A program made the position numbers and the translations under genes. This document shows positions 1 through 14,312 of a stretch of DNA of 64,000 nt, one piece after another (positions within the stretch are counted from its first letter, which is position 1; each line of letters starts with the position of its first letter). The DNA is from Micropterix aruncella (lineage: Eukaryota > Arthropoda > Insecta > Lepidoptera > Micropterigidae), in contig OX155952.1 in NCBI GenBank assembly GCA_944548615.1, forward strand, positions 32,008,278-32,072,277. Reading direction: 5' to 3'. The notes beneath the pieces are model-generated. The model ran no database searches, had not been told where the DNA came from, and saw only the letters and a program-made list of their open reading frames with translations.

Positions 1-3547
<3,547 letters not shown>

Positions 3548-4008
3548 GACAACTTGAGTTGTCGACTACAGCGGGCGAGCCCGTCACCACAGAAAGTTTT
3601 AACGATTAGTCGTTCTGTCTCCCTGCAGTGAGCGTAGAAGACTTGGGACAAAACAGTCCACCATCTAGCTACGCCACAACCCGTAAGAGACCAACGCCTT
3701 AACCGCGAGATAGCCAGTAATGTTACCTGGCGGGCCGACACTCACGCCCTTACTTCCAATTGTGACCAGATTTCTCCGGTCTCTCGATTGGTTCCGAGTT
3801 CGAGGTCGCTTGCGCGGTCCTCTCCCTTACGAAGCGGTGAAACGGTGTATACCGAATCTATCGCGGACCACGGCGTCCTTTGCCCGGCTCTTCACCCAGG
3901 ATCGGATGGCCGATGGTCATTTCAAGAGCAGTCGCCGTAAGGTCCGCAACCACCCCCGCTCTATAGGAAACAGTACAGCTTCCAGACTCCCCCGACTGTT
4001 AGTCAGAG
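3548..4008 (+). repeat. Family G repeat, 5' half (copy 1)
   Basis: A GC-rich interspersed repeat beginning with a CAACTTGAGTTG palindrome and a GCGGGCGAGCCCGTCACC motif. The same order of motifs recurs at 19738-20345, at 48755-49330 and, inverted, at 4223-4888. The copy breaks off at GTTAGTCAGAG (3998-4008). The same 11 bases restart the 3' half at 4890. Copy 1 and the 4890-5125 segment therefore read as one unit split by an insertion. No coding frame is conserved. The class of element is unknown. Confidence 0.8.
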
Positions 4009-4208
4009 ACATTTTAAATAAATGGGTTCTCGGGGCGGTACGGGGGGGGGTGGTTTACCCTATTTCACCCCCTGCGCGTTCTACCCTTCTGGTACGCGCA
4101 GGGTTGTCGTAGCACGACATTCCGGGCAGACAAGACGACCCTCGTCGTTATAACTGCCCGGGCGGTGGGCGGGGTTTGCTGCCCTCACCTATCGCCTTGA
4201 AACTCTTA
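4009..4208. repeat. 200-bp insert flanked by 14-bp direct repeats
   Basis: The segment lies between two copies of ACTGTTAGTCAGAG (3995-4008 and 4209-4222). It holds a G-run near 4049-4057 and a GC-rich core, and matches nothing else in the window. In the minus sense it ends in an AT-rich TTATTTAAAATGT string, which could be a retroelement 3' end. That is inference only. Confidence 0.5.
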
Positions 4209-4222
4209 ACTGTTAGTCAGAG

Positions 4223-4888
4223 TGGAGCTAATGGGCCCTTGCTGAGTTGGCCACGAAGACCCATTCTGTTTCAGGGTCGGTCACACTCACGGGTCAACAC
4301 CCATCCGATGGCCTCCACGCATGGGGTGCGAGCCTGGGTAGGACACTGGGTCAACCAGTCTCCCCTGGGAATCAATCCTCTGGCGCTCCTGGACGGTCTG
4401 CGCACCGAGCGGCGCAAGCCATTCGATTGTGCTCTCCGACTAACAATCGGGGGAGTCTGGGAACTGTATTGTTTCCTATAGAGCGGGGGTAGTTGTCTAC
4501 CTTACGGCGACTGCTCTTGAAATGACCATTGGCCATCCGATCCCTGTTCAGAGTCGGGCAAAGGACGCCTTGGTCCGCGATAGATTCGGTATACTCCGTT
4601 TCACCGCTTCGTAAGGGAGAGGACCGCGCAAGCGACCTCGAACTCGGAACCAATCGAGAGACCGGAGAAATCTGGTCACAATTGGTAGTTAGGGCGCGAG
4701 TGCCGCCCGCCAGGTAACATACCTGGCTACTCGCGGTAAGGCGTTGGTCTCTAACGGGTCGTGGCGTAGCTAGACGTCGGATTTGTTATGTCCAAAGTCT
4801 TCTACGCTCACTGCACGGTCGATAGAACGATGAATCGTTAAAACGTCCTGCGGTGACGGGTTTGCCCGTTGTGGTTGACATCTCAATA
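4223..4888 (-). repeat. Family G repeat, full inverted copy (copy 2)
   Basis: The reverse complement runs through all the landmarks of copy 1 in order (AGCGTAGAAGAC, ACGAAGCGG, CTATAGGAAACAGT), then the 3' half (CCGTCCAGGAGCGCC, GGAGGCC, GACCCATTCTG). With copy 1 it forms a large inverted repeat of about 460 bp arms, which could form a long hairpin RNA if transcribed. Confidence 0.8.
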
Positions 4889-4889
4889 T

Positions 4890-5125
4890 GTTAGTCAGAG
4901 TGCACAATCTATTGTCTTGCGCCGCACGGTACGCAGACCGTCCAGGAGCGCACCGAGAGGTTTGATTCCCAGGGAAAACTGACCAAGGCCAGAGTCCTAC
5001 CCAGGTTCGCACCTCATACGTGGAGGCCGTCGGATAGGTGTTGACCCGTGAGTGTGACCGATCCTGAACAGAATAGGTCTTCGTGGCCAACCCAGGGCCC
5101 ATTAGCTCCCAAAGACATGGCATTA
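4890..5125 (+). repeat. Family G repeat, 3' half
   Basis: It starts with GTTAGTCAGAG directly followed by TGCACAATC, as in the uninterrupted copy at 19.7-20.3 kb. It continues to the GGGTCTTCGT...TTAGCTCCC end of the unit. It is the continuation of the 3548-4008 segment after the intervening insertion. Confidence 0.8.
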
Positions 5126-5194
5126 TTACATTCAGTAATTATTACAAGTTTTCAATTACTTACAATATCACATCTCAGTAAGAATACTAGCATT

Positions 5195-5207
5195 ATATGC
5201 ACGGCCC
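5195..5207 (+). repeat. Target-site duplication, left (LOA element)
   Basis: ATATGCACGGCCC occurs here and again at 10093-10105, directly outside the (CTA)n tail of the retrotransposon. This defines the insertion limits. Confidence 0.85.
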
Positions 5208-5535
5208 CCCGGCGGCTGAGCACCAACCGGGCGCGTCTCCAGGTGGCGGATAGGAGAACGCCCGAAGGGACCCCGGCTCGAGGGATGATACCCGAGGCCG
5301 GGTGCTCTTCGGGTAGTGGTGGCTAATACACTGTGTGTGGAAGGCCCCACCGCGGACCAACTCTCCAAGCCGAGGTGTAAGCTACCGTGCTAATGGCTGC
5401 ATGGCGCAGGGAGTGTTGCGTCTCTTACGGTGCCTCCCGGATACCGGGCGTCCTCCGGGTAGTATAAGCCAAGCCCCGGTCATACGCGGCTCTGTCTGGG
5501 TGATATCGCACTACCGCGGAACTCGTGGGAACAAA

Positions 5536-6483
5536 ATGGATCAAATAAACAGTACACCACCAAAAATAAACTTAATTGAAGCACTCCAGGGGGTGGCTTT
5601 GTCTCAAAGCGAACCACAGGAGGCACCCAACGCGGGGGCGGGCCCATCAAAAAGCCCACCCAAAACCCGCATCAGATATAACGGCGCCGCAAGGCGTCGC
5701 TACAAAAAACTGATGAGAGAGGGGCTAACTGCTAACCCCCGAGCCTCCAGTGCTAACTCTAAGCCGGAGGACGGGACTGCAGAGGCCCCTGGGGCTCCTA
5801 AACGCCCCAGACAAGGGCCAAACACTCCAAGCCCCTCCCATCAGGCGACAGGGAAAAGACCGAAAGTCTCCGACCAAGGTTCTTACGCCCAGGCCACAAA
5901 AGGACTCCTCAGGCTAGCCCTCATAATAAGGGGCTACCCTGACAAAAAACTTGAAGCCGGCGACATAGAAGCCATCCGGGACAAGATTGTGGACGCCATC
6001 ATGGAAACTCCTGTTGGCACTAAAACACCATCCTTTACCGACAGCTGGGAGAGGGACGGTGCAATCGTCTTCTCGTGCGCAGATGAGGAGACGGGGAACT
6101 GGCTCAGAAGCCTTTCCACGGACTTACTCGTCCAAGGTGAATCCGTGTGTGTGCTGCCGGTCGATGAGCTGCCCAAACGCCATCGAGTGGTGGTCGACGT
6201 GGAGGAGCCCAAGTACACTGTCGAGAAAGTACTTCTACTCCTCGACAGGCAAAACCCAGGTCTGAAGACCGATGGGTGGGCCGTCGCTAGAGGGAGCACG
6301 AAGAAGGATGCCTCGAGCGTCCACTTCGCCTGTCTGGTGAGCGACTCCTCATTGGCCACTCTCAGGGCCTGCAACTTCCGACCCTACTGTGGGCTAGCAC
6401 GGGCATCCGTAAGGCTGCTCGATAATAAGCCTAGGAAGGAGTCGGACGCAGTGGAGGGAACGGAAGGAGGTACAGCAAAATGA
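5536..6483 (+). CDS. Retrotransposon ORF1 (gag-like, DUF4780-type)
   Basis: This 315-residue open frame encodes the presumed RNA-binding partner of the retrotransposon. I chose the ATG at 5536 (context AACAAAATGG). The frame is also open upstream to 5335, but that part is leader-like. The N-terminal third is rich in Pro, Ser, Lys and Arg with a basic GAARRRYKKL stretch. The C-terminal half, from about residue 125, is a folded-looking domain with FTDSWERDGAIVFSC, EETGNWLRSL and ELPKRHRVVVDV. It resembles the DUF4780 domain I know from insect retroelement proteins. No CCHC knuckle is visible. The last codons overlap the ORF2 start as ATGA, so ORF2 is probably translated by termination-reinitiation. 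Unlike ORF2, this frame is undamaged. Confidence 0.75.
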   Translation: MDQINSTPPKINLIEALQGVALSQSEPQEAPNAGAGPSKSPPKTRIRYNGAARRRYKKLMREGLTANPRASSANSKPEDGTAEAPGAPKRPRQGPNTPSPSHQATGKRPKVSDQGSYAQATKGLLRLALIIRGYPDKKLEAGDIEAIRDKIVDAIMETPVGTKTPSFTDSWERDGAIVFSCADEETGNWLRSLSTDLLVQGESVCVLPVDELPKRHRVVVDVEEPKYTVEKVLLLLDRQNPGLKTDGWAVARGSTKKDASSVHFACLVSDSSLATLRACNFRPYCGLARASVRLLDNKPRKESDAVEGTEGGTAK

Positions 6484-9400
6484 ACCACCTAAAAGTCCCC
6501 ATAATCCAGATCAACTTGCACCACAGCAAAAGCGCCTCGGCGATATTAACCAGGAGCATGGCTGTGGCGCAGACAAGTATAGCACTAATCCAAGAACCTT
6601 GGATTGTTAGGGATACTATAAGTGGATTAGGAGGTTGCGGAACCATTCATAAGGCCCAACCGACTCGGAAACTCAGGACCTGCGTGGTCACTAAGGGCGT
6701 CACAGCCACTTTTCTGCCACAACTCAGCGGCGATGACCTAACGGTCGTTTTAACAAAAATCAACTTGACAGGAGACAGAACGGTGGATCTACTCATTGGG
6801 TCAGCATACATGCCTCATGACTCCACTGACCTGCCACCGCAAGAAGATATAACCAACCTAGTGACATATGCGAAACAACGCGGGCTCCAACTCCTTCTGG
6901 GTTGCGATGCGAACTCCCACCACGTGTGCTGGGGTAGTTCCAACATAAACCCGAGGGGGGTAAGCCTGCATGACTTTATCCTAGGCAATGAACTCACCAT
7001 CCTCAACAGAGGAACAGAACCTACCTTCATAGACTCAAGAAGACAGGAGGTACTGGACATCACGATCTGCACAAAAGAAGTGGCCGACCTGGTTCAAGAC
7101 TGGAGGGTCTCAGATGAACCCTCAGGCTCGGACCATAGGCAGATCCATCTAACGCTTCGGCACTCATTGGAAATTCAGTGGGCTCGCAACCCTAGAAATA
7201 CCAACTGGGAAGGATTCGATAGGGACCTGGCTATCAAGCTCACCACGGTTCCGAATCGATTCCACACCAAATAGCAACTAGAAACAGCTGCACTATCACT
7301 GTCTAATGCCGTTATAGACGCCTACGAGCAGAATTGCCTTTTGAAACAAAAAAACCTCTCAAAAAAGGTCCCATGGTGGAACCCAGAGCTGACCAAGCTC
7401 AGGCTTACGCTGAGAAGGTGTTTCAATAGGGCGAGAAATCACAACACTAACTCGCAACATCTTTGGGAGGAATACAAAAACGCCCGAAACGAATACAACA
7501 AGGCCATTGTTAAAGCCAAACGAAGAAGCTGAAGGGACTTTTGTGAGAGCGTGGAAACAGCTTCCGAAGCCTCCAGGCTCAACAAGATCCTCAGCTCTAA
7601 CAACCGCCCCCAGCTGGGATGCCTTAAACGACCAGAGGGGGGACACACAAGCGACACCAAGGAAACCTTGAAGCTCCTAATGGAAACACACTTTCCGGGC
7701 TTCCAGGAATCCTCACACCCAATTGCCGCAGGGGAGAACTCCAAGAGGCTCCACAAGCCCAGGGAGTGGGCCCTTGCAGCCAAGATAGTTAATCCAAAAG
7801 CAGTAGAATGGGCCGTGAGCACCTTCGACCCCTACAAATCACCTTTAGCAGCGCAAGAGTCACGTTTATTCCAAAGGCAGGCAGGAACGGCCACATCTTT
7901 GCCAAAGACTACAGACCCATTAGCCTCACCTCCTTTCTCCTGAAATCACTGTAGAGACTAGTTGACGGCTACTTGAAAAACAACCACCTAGCTCTTCAAC
8001 CGCTTGCGGATGCTCAGTATGCCTACAGGGAGGGCAGATCTACGGACACTACCCTACATCACCTGGTGAGCACAATAGAGACACAGTTAGCGGCGAAGGT
8101 TACGCTCTGGGAGTATTCCTGGACATCGAAGGAGCATTTGACACCACATCATATGCAACTATAAAAAACGCTATGCACAGACGAGGAATACCAGAGACCA
8201 TTATTGACTGGACATTGAGTATGCTATCAAATAGGAATCTGACCGTCTATCAAGGCGACACCTCCATCACGGGAATCCCTGCTAAGGGCTGTCCACAGGG
8301 TGGAGTCATCTCCCCCCTCTTGTGGAGCATCGTTGTAGACGAACTCCTAAAGATCTACAAAACCTAGGCCTCTCTGTCTACGGCTACGCTGATGACGTGG
8401 CCATAGTAGTCAGAGGAAACTTCCTATCAATACTTAAGGAGCTCATGGACAAAGCACTTAAGACCACCCAAGACTGGTGCCAGGCCAGAGGTCTATCCGC
8501 TAATCCAAGCAAGACTAAGGCCATGATTTTCACCAGAAAATACAAACCCGAAACCGTTGAGTGTCTCAAGCTCTGGGATAAGGAGATAGAATACGCTACA
8601 GCAGTTAAATACCTTGGAGTCTATCTAGACCCAAAGCTCAATTGGAAGCACCACCTCGAGCGCAAGAGAACAACCTTCTATGCCTCGTTGTGGACGTGCA
8701 AAAGAGTCATGGGAAAAACCTGGGGGTTCAAACCCAGGGTCGCCTTATGGCTCTACAGGGCAGTACTGCTGCCTAGACTAACCTATGCTGCAATAGTCTG
8801 GTGGTCCAGGGTGAAAAAGCTTGAGACAGTAAAAATGCTTAAAAGCCTTCAACTACCTGAGGGCTGCAACTGGCGTCATGAAGACCACCCCAACAGCGGG
8901 ATTAGAGGTGGCACTCTGCTGCCCGCCTCTGGACAAGCTCATCATCCACTCCGCCAGACTTACAGCATACAGACTGAAGTGTTTGGGCGAGTGGAAGCGT
9001 GGAGGGCACAATCATCCTGAGCTAAACCTCCTCCACAAAAGCCCATTCACTCTGACCCAGGATCGACTACGGAAAAAAATTTCGGTAGAGAAATCCTATA
9101 AAATCCTAATCCCCACCAGGGAAGAATGGAAAAATCCGCAGTGGCTTCAAAGCCACAACGCAGACGCCTGGTTCACCGACGGCTCAGGAACAAATGGACG
9201 TTTTGGGGCAGGCGTGTACGGACCCAAAACCAACCACAGAATCAGCATCCCCCTTGGACAATACGCTACGGTTTTCCAAGCCGAGGTACTTGCCATATTG
9301 GAATACATAAAACTACAAAGTCGACTTGAGGTAAAAAACAGACAAATCCTCATCTGCTCTGACAGCAGAGCAGCACTGGACGCTCTGGCTAAAGCCACCA

Positions 9401-9996
9401 CAGAATCTTCTGTGGTCTGGGACTGCATGCAGGAGCTCAACAAATTGGGAAAATCCAACAAAATCACCCTAATATGGATACCGGGTCACCAAGGCATACC
9501 CGGAAACGAAGAGGCCGATAGACTGGCAAAACTGGGCACACTGGATTGCCCAGTGGAGCCAGCTGTAGGGGTCCCCTTCGCTACAGGTAAGAAAATCATC
9601 AGGGACTGCTTGGAGCAGGAACATCGGGCTTCCTGGAAACAGAGTCAGGGATGTCGCCAGGCAAAAGCCATGATGGAGCAACCACTACAGAAGAAAACCA
9701 AGGCCCTACTTGACATGAGCAAGAAGAACCTTAGAACCACTATCGGTCTCCTCACCGGACACACGACCCTTAGAGCTCATCTATTCAACCTTGGCTTGAC
9801 TGAGAGCAAGGATTGCCGAATATGTGGCGAGGAACCTGAAGACAGCATACACATTGTTGGCCGCTGTCCAGGGCTCGCCGCCAAAAGACACAGTTTACTG
9901 GGACGAGCCTTTCTCGAACCCAGCGATCTGCCCAACTTGAAGGTCAGTGACCTACTTAGTCTGGTAAGAAGTACCGGGCTACTAGCTGACAATTGA
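6480..9996 (+). pseudogene. Retrotransposon ORF2: endonuclease, reverse transcriptase, RNase H (disrupted)
   Basis: The first 264 residues are an intact apurinic-type endonuclease with the expected residues: E39 in IQEPW, D143 and N145 in GCDAN, D193 in LDITIC, and S217-D218-H219. After that the frame breaks: TAG at 7272 and TGA at 7530. Near 7845 the reading jumps from DPYKSP to RVTFIPKAG, where the usual GPDG segment of the reverse transcriptase is missing. Then come a TAG near 7952 and frame changes near 8095, 8345 and 8860. The catalytic YADD lies at about 8381-8392 and GCPQGGVISPLL precedes it. The frame from 8878 carries RNase H motifs (TDGS, AEV, SDSRAA, GHQGIPGNEEAD) and a CX2CX8HX4C knuckle. 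The protein cannot be made whole from this copy. Confidence 0.85.
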
Positions 9997-10080
9997 CCTA
10001 ACCACACAGTGGGTAGTTACAAAAGACCTTACAGATCTAGGTGACATCAAGGGCTGGAAACAAGCCCCCCACTCCATCTA

Positions 10081-10092
10081 CTACTACTACTA
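10081..10092 (+). repeat. (CTA)n tail of the retrotransposon
   Basis: CTACTACTACTA lies between the 3' UTR and the duplicated target. The truncated copy at 23.8 kb ends in the same triplet, so the repeat belongs to the element. Confidence 0.85.
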
Positions 10093-10105
10093 ATATGCAC
10101 GGCCC
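10093..10105 (+). repeat. Target-site duplication, right (LOA element)
   Basis: A second copy of ATATGCACGGCCC. It runs directly into the tRNA-like SINE, so the target lay in or at the head of that SINE. Confidence 0.85.
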
Positions 10106-10200
10106 AGTGGCATAGTGGCTGGGTCTACTGATCTTACTTTGTAAGTCCCCGGGTTTGATTCCCGGCTGAGTTACCATTTTCCTTTGGGATAAAATAACGG
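10098..10200 (+). mobile_element. tRNA-derived SINE (copy 1)
   Basis: A polymerase III A box (TGGCATAGTGG, 10108-10118) and B box (GGTTTGATTCC, 10152-10162) are spaced as in a tRNA gene. The sequence resembles a tRNA but has no clean acceptor stem. A related sequence with the same flanking text lies at 27109-27210, so this is a SINE and not a tRNA gene. The retrotransposon separates its head from the upstream flank. Confidence 0.65.
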
Positions 10201-10554
10201 AATTACAATTCGTTTCTGCCGATCGAATTTAATAACAAGACACTCACATACACCCATGTTACACGCACACACATATATATACATATCATATATGATATAA
10301 GATATTAAACAAAATGTAATATATTGTAATATAATGCAAAAGAATAATACTATAATATATCTAGATCGTTATATTTATATATTTGTGTGTGTATGTGTGT
10401 ATGTGTATATGTATCTATATGAGTACCTACGTCAGTTAGGCTTCTCCACCTAAGTCAGAAAATAAGTCGTATGCCCAGATACAGGCTATATTTGGTCTAG
10501 TTGGGTATGCGCTGAGCATGGTTATTTGAATGTGGGTCGTTGTTTCTTCGCGCC

Positions 10555-10715
10555 ATTACTTGGTATGACCATTTTTATGTGTTTTATAATTGTGTTTGAA
10601 ATAAATAAAGAAATAAATAAATAAATAAATAGTATGGTTTGTTGGAAGAGATTTTCGTATGACATAAACCCGCCCATTGTGAAATAAAGGGTATAAATAA
10701 ACAAACAAACAAGCA
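10555..10715 (-). repeat. Short interspersed element F
   Basis: In the minus sense it reads CACAATGGGCGGGTTTAT then TCATACG and a T-rich AAATAAAT-type repeat. The same string is inserted in a family C copy at about 51500-51592. The (AAAT)n run at 10595-10632 is part of it. Confidence 0.5.
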
Positions 10716-10736
10716 TTAGTTTCAGATAGAGATTGT

Positions 10737-11225
10737 GGGCCCGATTGCGTTTCTTTGTGAACTTTTAATTTAATTTACTTTAGAGCACTTCACAAATATT
10801 AAAATTTAGAATATAGAATATCAAATAAAATATAATATAACTAAACCATTTTATCCACAGCACGACATTACATTCAAATATTAAATGATGCCCTCTGTCC
10901 GATGTCGCTAAACTAAGCAAAGCTTGTGCTTGGACTGACAAAGATAAATCGGAATTAGTTCATGCGAGCGAGACAGACATTAGAGCGGAGTATGAAATGA
11001 ATGATTGTCACTTTACAAGCATAAAACTACCAATCGAACATAAAGCGGTATAATGTAAAACCGGACGTATTGTTATCAAACTAATTCAGATTATTTCATG
11101 TGTGGCAGGTAGTTTTTTGTGCAGGAAAAGATACGATCGTTCATTTTACATTTTGCTCTGACGCTCTGCCTCGTTCGCATGAACTATTTTCCCATATAAG
11201 TTCACGAAGAAACTCAATCGAGCCC
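10737..11225. mobile_element. Family B fold-back MITE (copy 1, with extra insert)
   Basis: The ends are TGGGCCCGATTGCGTTTC and its complement GAAACTCAATCGAGCCC. The internal text (GAACGAGACAGA..., AGAGCGGAATATGAAATGAA) matches copies at 14.9, 34.0 and 62.7 kb. About 200 bp of AT-rich sequence after 10765 is absent from the other copies. Confidence 0.7.
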
Positions 11226-11281
11226 TGGTAATATTTTCATCATCAAGATTTATTTTTAACGGAGGATAAGTGTGTAGTTCA

Positions 11282-12133
11282 TCTATACTAATATTATGAA
11301 GAGGTAAAGTTTGTGAGGTTGTAGGAAGTAATCTCTGGATCTACTGCACCGATTTTGAAAATTCTTTTACCAATTAAGCCACGTTATTTGTGAGTGTCAT
11401 AGGCTATGTATTAATCCGAAAAATGAAAAGACTTTTTTGTGGTAGTCGGATTTGCAAAGTAAGTCGGAGAAAAAACTGTCGAACGAAAACGTTGCCTTAA
11501 CGATGAGAGATATATGACTAAGTCCTAGAGAAAAGTTAAGTCACAAAAAGTAGTATTTTATATTAAAAAAAATATTTAAATCGTTAGGTCATGTTTATTG
11601 GTCATATTATTAACAATTATGAATTCATATCAAAATAAGTAAATTTATCGTCTTAAGTGTTTAAAACAAAAGACTTTTCCCTTTTACTGCATACATGGTT
11701 AAAGAGATAAGACACTCACAAATAAGACACTCACAAGAAGACACTCACAAATAACGGTAATATAGTCAAATTGGCATGCAAATACATACATACATATGCA
11801 GTAAAAATATAACCCTTCTTTTGGCAGTCAGGAAATAAATCATAGCACTCAGTACTAACCGAACCACACTCATAATTTCCTCATAAGTAAAAAGTTTTAC
11901 CGCCCAACGAAGTGGGCACGGGTNNNNNNNNNNNNNNNNNNNNNNNNNNNNNNNNNNNNNNNNNNNNNNNNNNNNNNNNNNNNNNNNNNNNNNNNNNNNN
12001 NNNNNNNNNNNNNNNNNNNNNNNNNNNNNNNNNNNNNNNNNNNNNNNNNNNNNNNNNNNNNNNNNNNNNNNNNNNNNNNNNNNNNNNNNNNNNNNNNNNN
12101 NNNNNNNNNNNNNNNNNNNNNNNGATCAGCTAG
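11282..12133 (+). mobile_element. Non-autonomous Helitron-like element (copy 1), containing the assembly gap
   Basis: It starts with TCTATACTAATATTATGAAG between A and T, and ends with GATCAGCTAG followed by T. These are the TC and CTAG ends expected of Helitrons, here of the type common in Lepidoptera. The 3' part (TTACCGCCCAACGAAGTGGGCACGGGT) recurs inverted at 24.6 kb and the 5' part at 25271. There is no Rep/helicase coding. The 200 N lie just before the terminal bases, probably over the terminal hairpin. Confidence 0.75.
11924..12123. other. Assembly gap (200 N)
   Basis: Exactly 200 undetermined bases. The round number suggests a placeholder and not a measured distance. Confidence 0.99.
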
Positions 12134-12139
12134 TTATTT

Positions 12140-12770
12140 AATATAACATGGTCGGTGTAGTGTAGTAGAGCGCCTAGTGGTAGCACCTTTCAGGTTACTT
12201 CAGCCGGCTCTCCTTACGGAGGGTGGAGAATCACACTGGTTCACAGGCGTTCTACAAATCTCTCACCAGTGGCTCCAAGTAGCTGTTGTACACGCAGCAG
12301 CCACACCGCGCTAAACCACGTCGGCTCGTGGACTAAACCTGGTCGAGGGAGGCCTGCACGCTTCGGTGGACAGGTCTGATTGCGGATACCTCCTGCATAG
12401 TGTGCGAAGACTGGCCCGGCGAAGAAGGCAACTCGACAAAGAATATAAGCGACGGATGTTGGTGGAAGAGGCGGGACAGCACGACATCGTGGAAGGCCTA
12501 GGGCGTCCGGTAGAGGACTAAAAACCGGCGGCCAGAAACTGCATCCCTCTTTCCTCCAATCGTGGCGGATTTCCGCTCCATTGGCGCACGGACTGCAGGG
12601 ACGAGAGAGCGAGTCTGCACCAGCGCAACCGCTTACTCACTGTAAACTATTCACGCGCAGATGACCTCTAGTTTTTGAAACATCGGACCGGACTTGTCTT
12701 CAAAGAAGTCCTGTAAGCCAGGAGGTCGCCGTCGTCGGATCACGATGAGGAGGACATCATCAATCATAAC
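12140..12770. other. GC-rich block, unclassified
   Basis: About 0.6 kb of clearly higher GC content than its surroundings, with no sustained open frame. It may be a remnant of a retroelement 3' end. I could match it to nothing else in this window. Confidence 0.4.
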
Positions 12771-13368
12771 ATAGTCATAATTTGGATAAGCTGTAGTATA
12801 CAGGTCTAAATCCTTATAATACTAATCTATGTTCATACAAAACAGCTGGAGTTAATATTGCAAGGCGACAGCAGCTAACCTATACGGAGTGATATAGCAA
12901 AGAATTTCGATACAATAGATTCATCGAAGTGTAGTGCTATACATATTTAACTCCATAAGTATTCAATTGGGATATTCTCCAGAGAGAAGAACTTAAACTA
13001 TAACCATAAACAAAAGAATACAAAGCTGCCATATTCACCAAATATAGACGCAACGAATTATAGTTTGAGTTATCCAAACTTACCTGTGATTTTTCATCAT
13101 TTGTGGTGTTTTTATCTGAGATTATTATATTATCGATTTTTTACACGACTGCCAACAAAATAAGAAGTATAATGTGTTCAAAGCTCATTTATGTATGTTT
13201 TCCGTTTCGTTATTCCACCATAACTTCTAAACGCTCGAACTGATATAGATGTGTGTGGTATTGTTAGAATCGTTATGTCATCTCAAGTGTCATAGGGTAC
13301 ATTAACTGTCTAAATATTAAGGAAATAGTTGTCTAAATGTCAAAATCTCTAAATGTCAATAAATTAAC

Positions 13369-13597
<229 letters not shown>

Positions 13598-13651
13598 GTG
13601 TCTAATGAAAGGTCTGATTAAGTACATTCCAAAAATATACATATATACAAA

Positions 13652-14230
13652 TCTATATATATATATAACAAAGTCGGGTTTGTTCGAACACTTATATCTC
13701 GAGAACGGCTGGACCGATTTTCATGGTTTTTGATTTGTAGTATTTGTCTCCGTCCCGAATAGCAGAATAACTAAAAAAAGCAAAAATTCGAAAATTGACG
13801 AAAAATTAAAATAAATAAAATATTTTCCCATACAAAATATAAATCCGTGTTTTTCTCACGGTCAGTTGTACGTGGCATGTTCACTTGTCGGCAAATCATC
13901 CGCTTTATTTGTTCTTGCGCCTGACAAAAAAAACAAAAATTGTCGTATATCACAAGGTTCTTCAATGAAGAGAATTAAACCGAGTGCATCCCATGCTGCC
14001 CAATATGGAAATAGTTTAATTCAGCCATGTCTTGCTGACATGCAATTGATATACTTAATTTTTGTACTTTTATATTTCTTTTTGTGTTATTAATCTTAAA
14101 AAAGTAGTGAACTTAATATTTATTTTGTATTCATTGTATTATTTTCATAAAATCATAAATTAAGTTCATCTAATCTGTAACACGACATTCATTGACTGTT
14201 AGGCGGTACGAAGTTCGCTGGGTCAGCTAG
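13652..14230 (+). mobile_element. Helitron-like element (copy 2) nested in family A
   Basis: It begins TCTATATATATATATAAC then AAAGTCGGGTTTGTTCGAAC and ends GGTACGAAGTTCGCTGGGTCAGCTAG before T. The 3' part has the short GC-rich inverted repeat typical of Helitron ends (GGCGGTACGAAGTTCGC). A near-complete relative is at 28400-28946. The open frames inside do not look like a replicase. Confidence 0.75.
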
Positions 14231-14312
14231 TATAAAAATAATTATGAATACAGTAGTTCACTTTTTGTAACGGCAGTCGTGTTTTTTATTCTTATTAATA
14301 TATTTACTTGTT

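Larger units (their letters stand above)
5208..10092 (+). mobile_element. LOA-like non-LTR retrotransposon, full length but decayed
   Basis: The element is about 4.9 kb: a GC-rich 5' leader (5208-5535), ORF1 (5536-6483), a broken ORF2 (6480-9996), a short 3' UTR and a (CTA)n tail, with 13-bp target-site duplications on both sides. ORF2 has an apurinic-type endonuclease, a reverse transcriptase, an RNase H and a C-terminal CCHC knuckle, and ORF1 resembles the DUF4780-type gag-like proteins. RNase H plus this ORF1 type points to the LOA group rather than R1 or Jockey; that assignment is from memory of the families and not from a search. Stops, frameshifts and an internal deletion make it non-autonomous. 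A 5'-truncated relative lies at 23804-24301. Confidence 0.85.

Noticed and set aside
3548..5125. Ribosomal DNA or rDNA spacer
   Set aside because: GC-rich, but no conserved rRNA core sequence is present and the unit is dispersed at several places.
3720..5368. Several 60-130-codon frames in the family G region
   Set aside because: Different copies of the repeat do not conserve any of these frames; they are by-products of high GC content.
10098..10180. Functional tRNA gene
   Set aside because: A and B boxes are good, but no proper acceptor stem or anticodon arm can be drawn and a diverged relative with the same tail exists at 27.1 kb, so it is a SINE.
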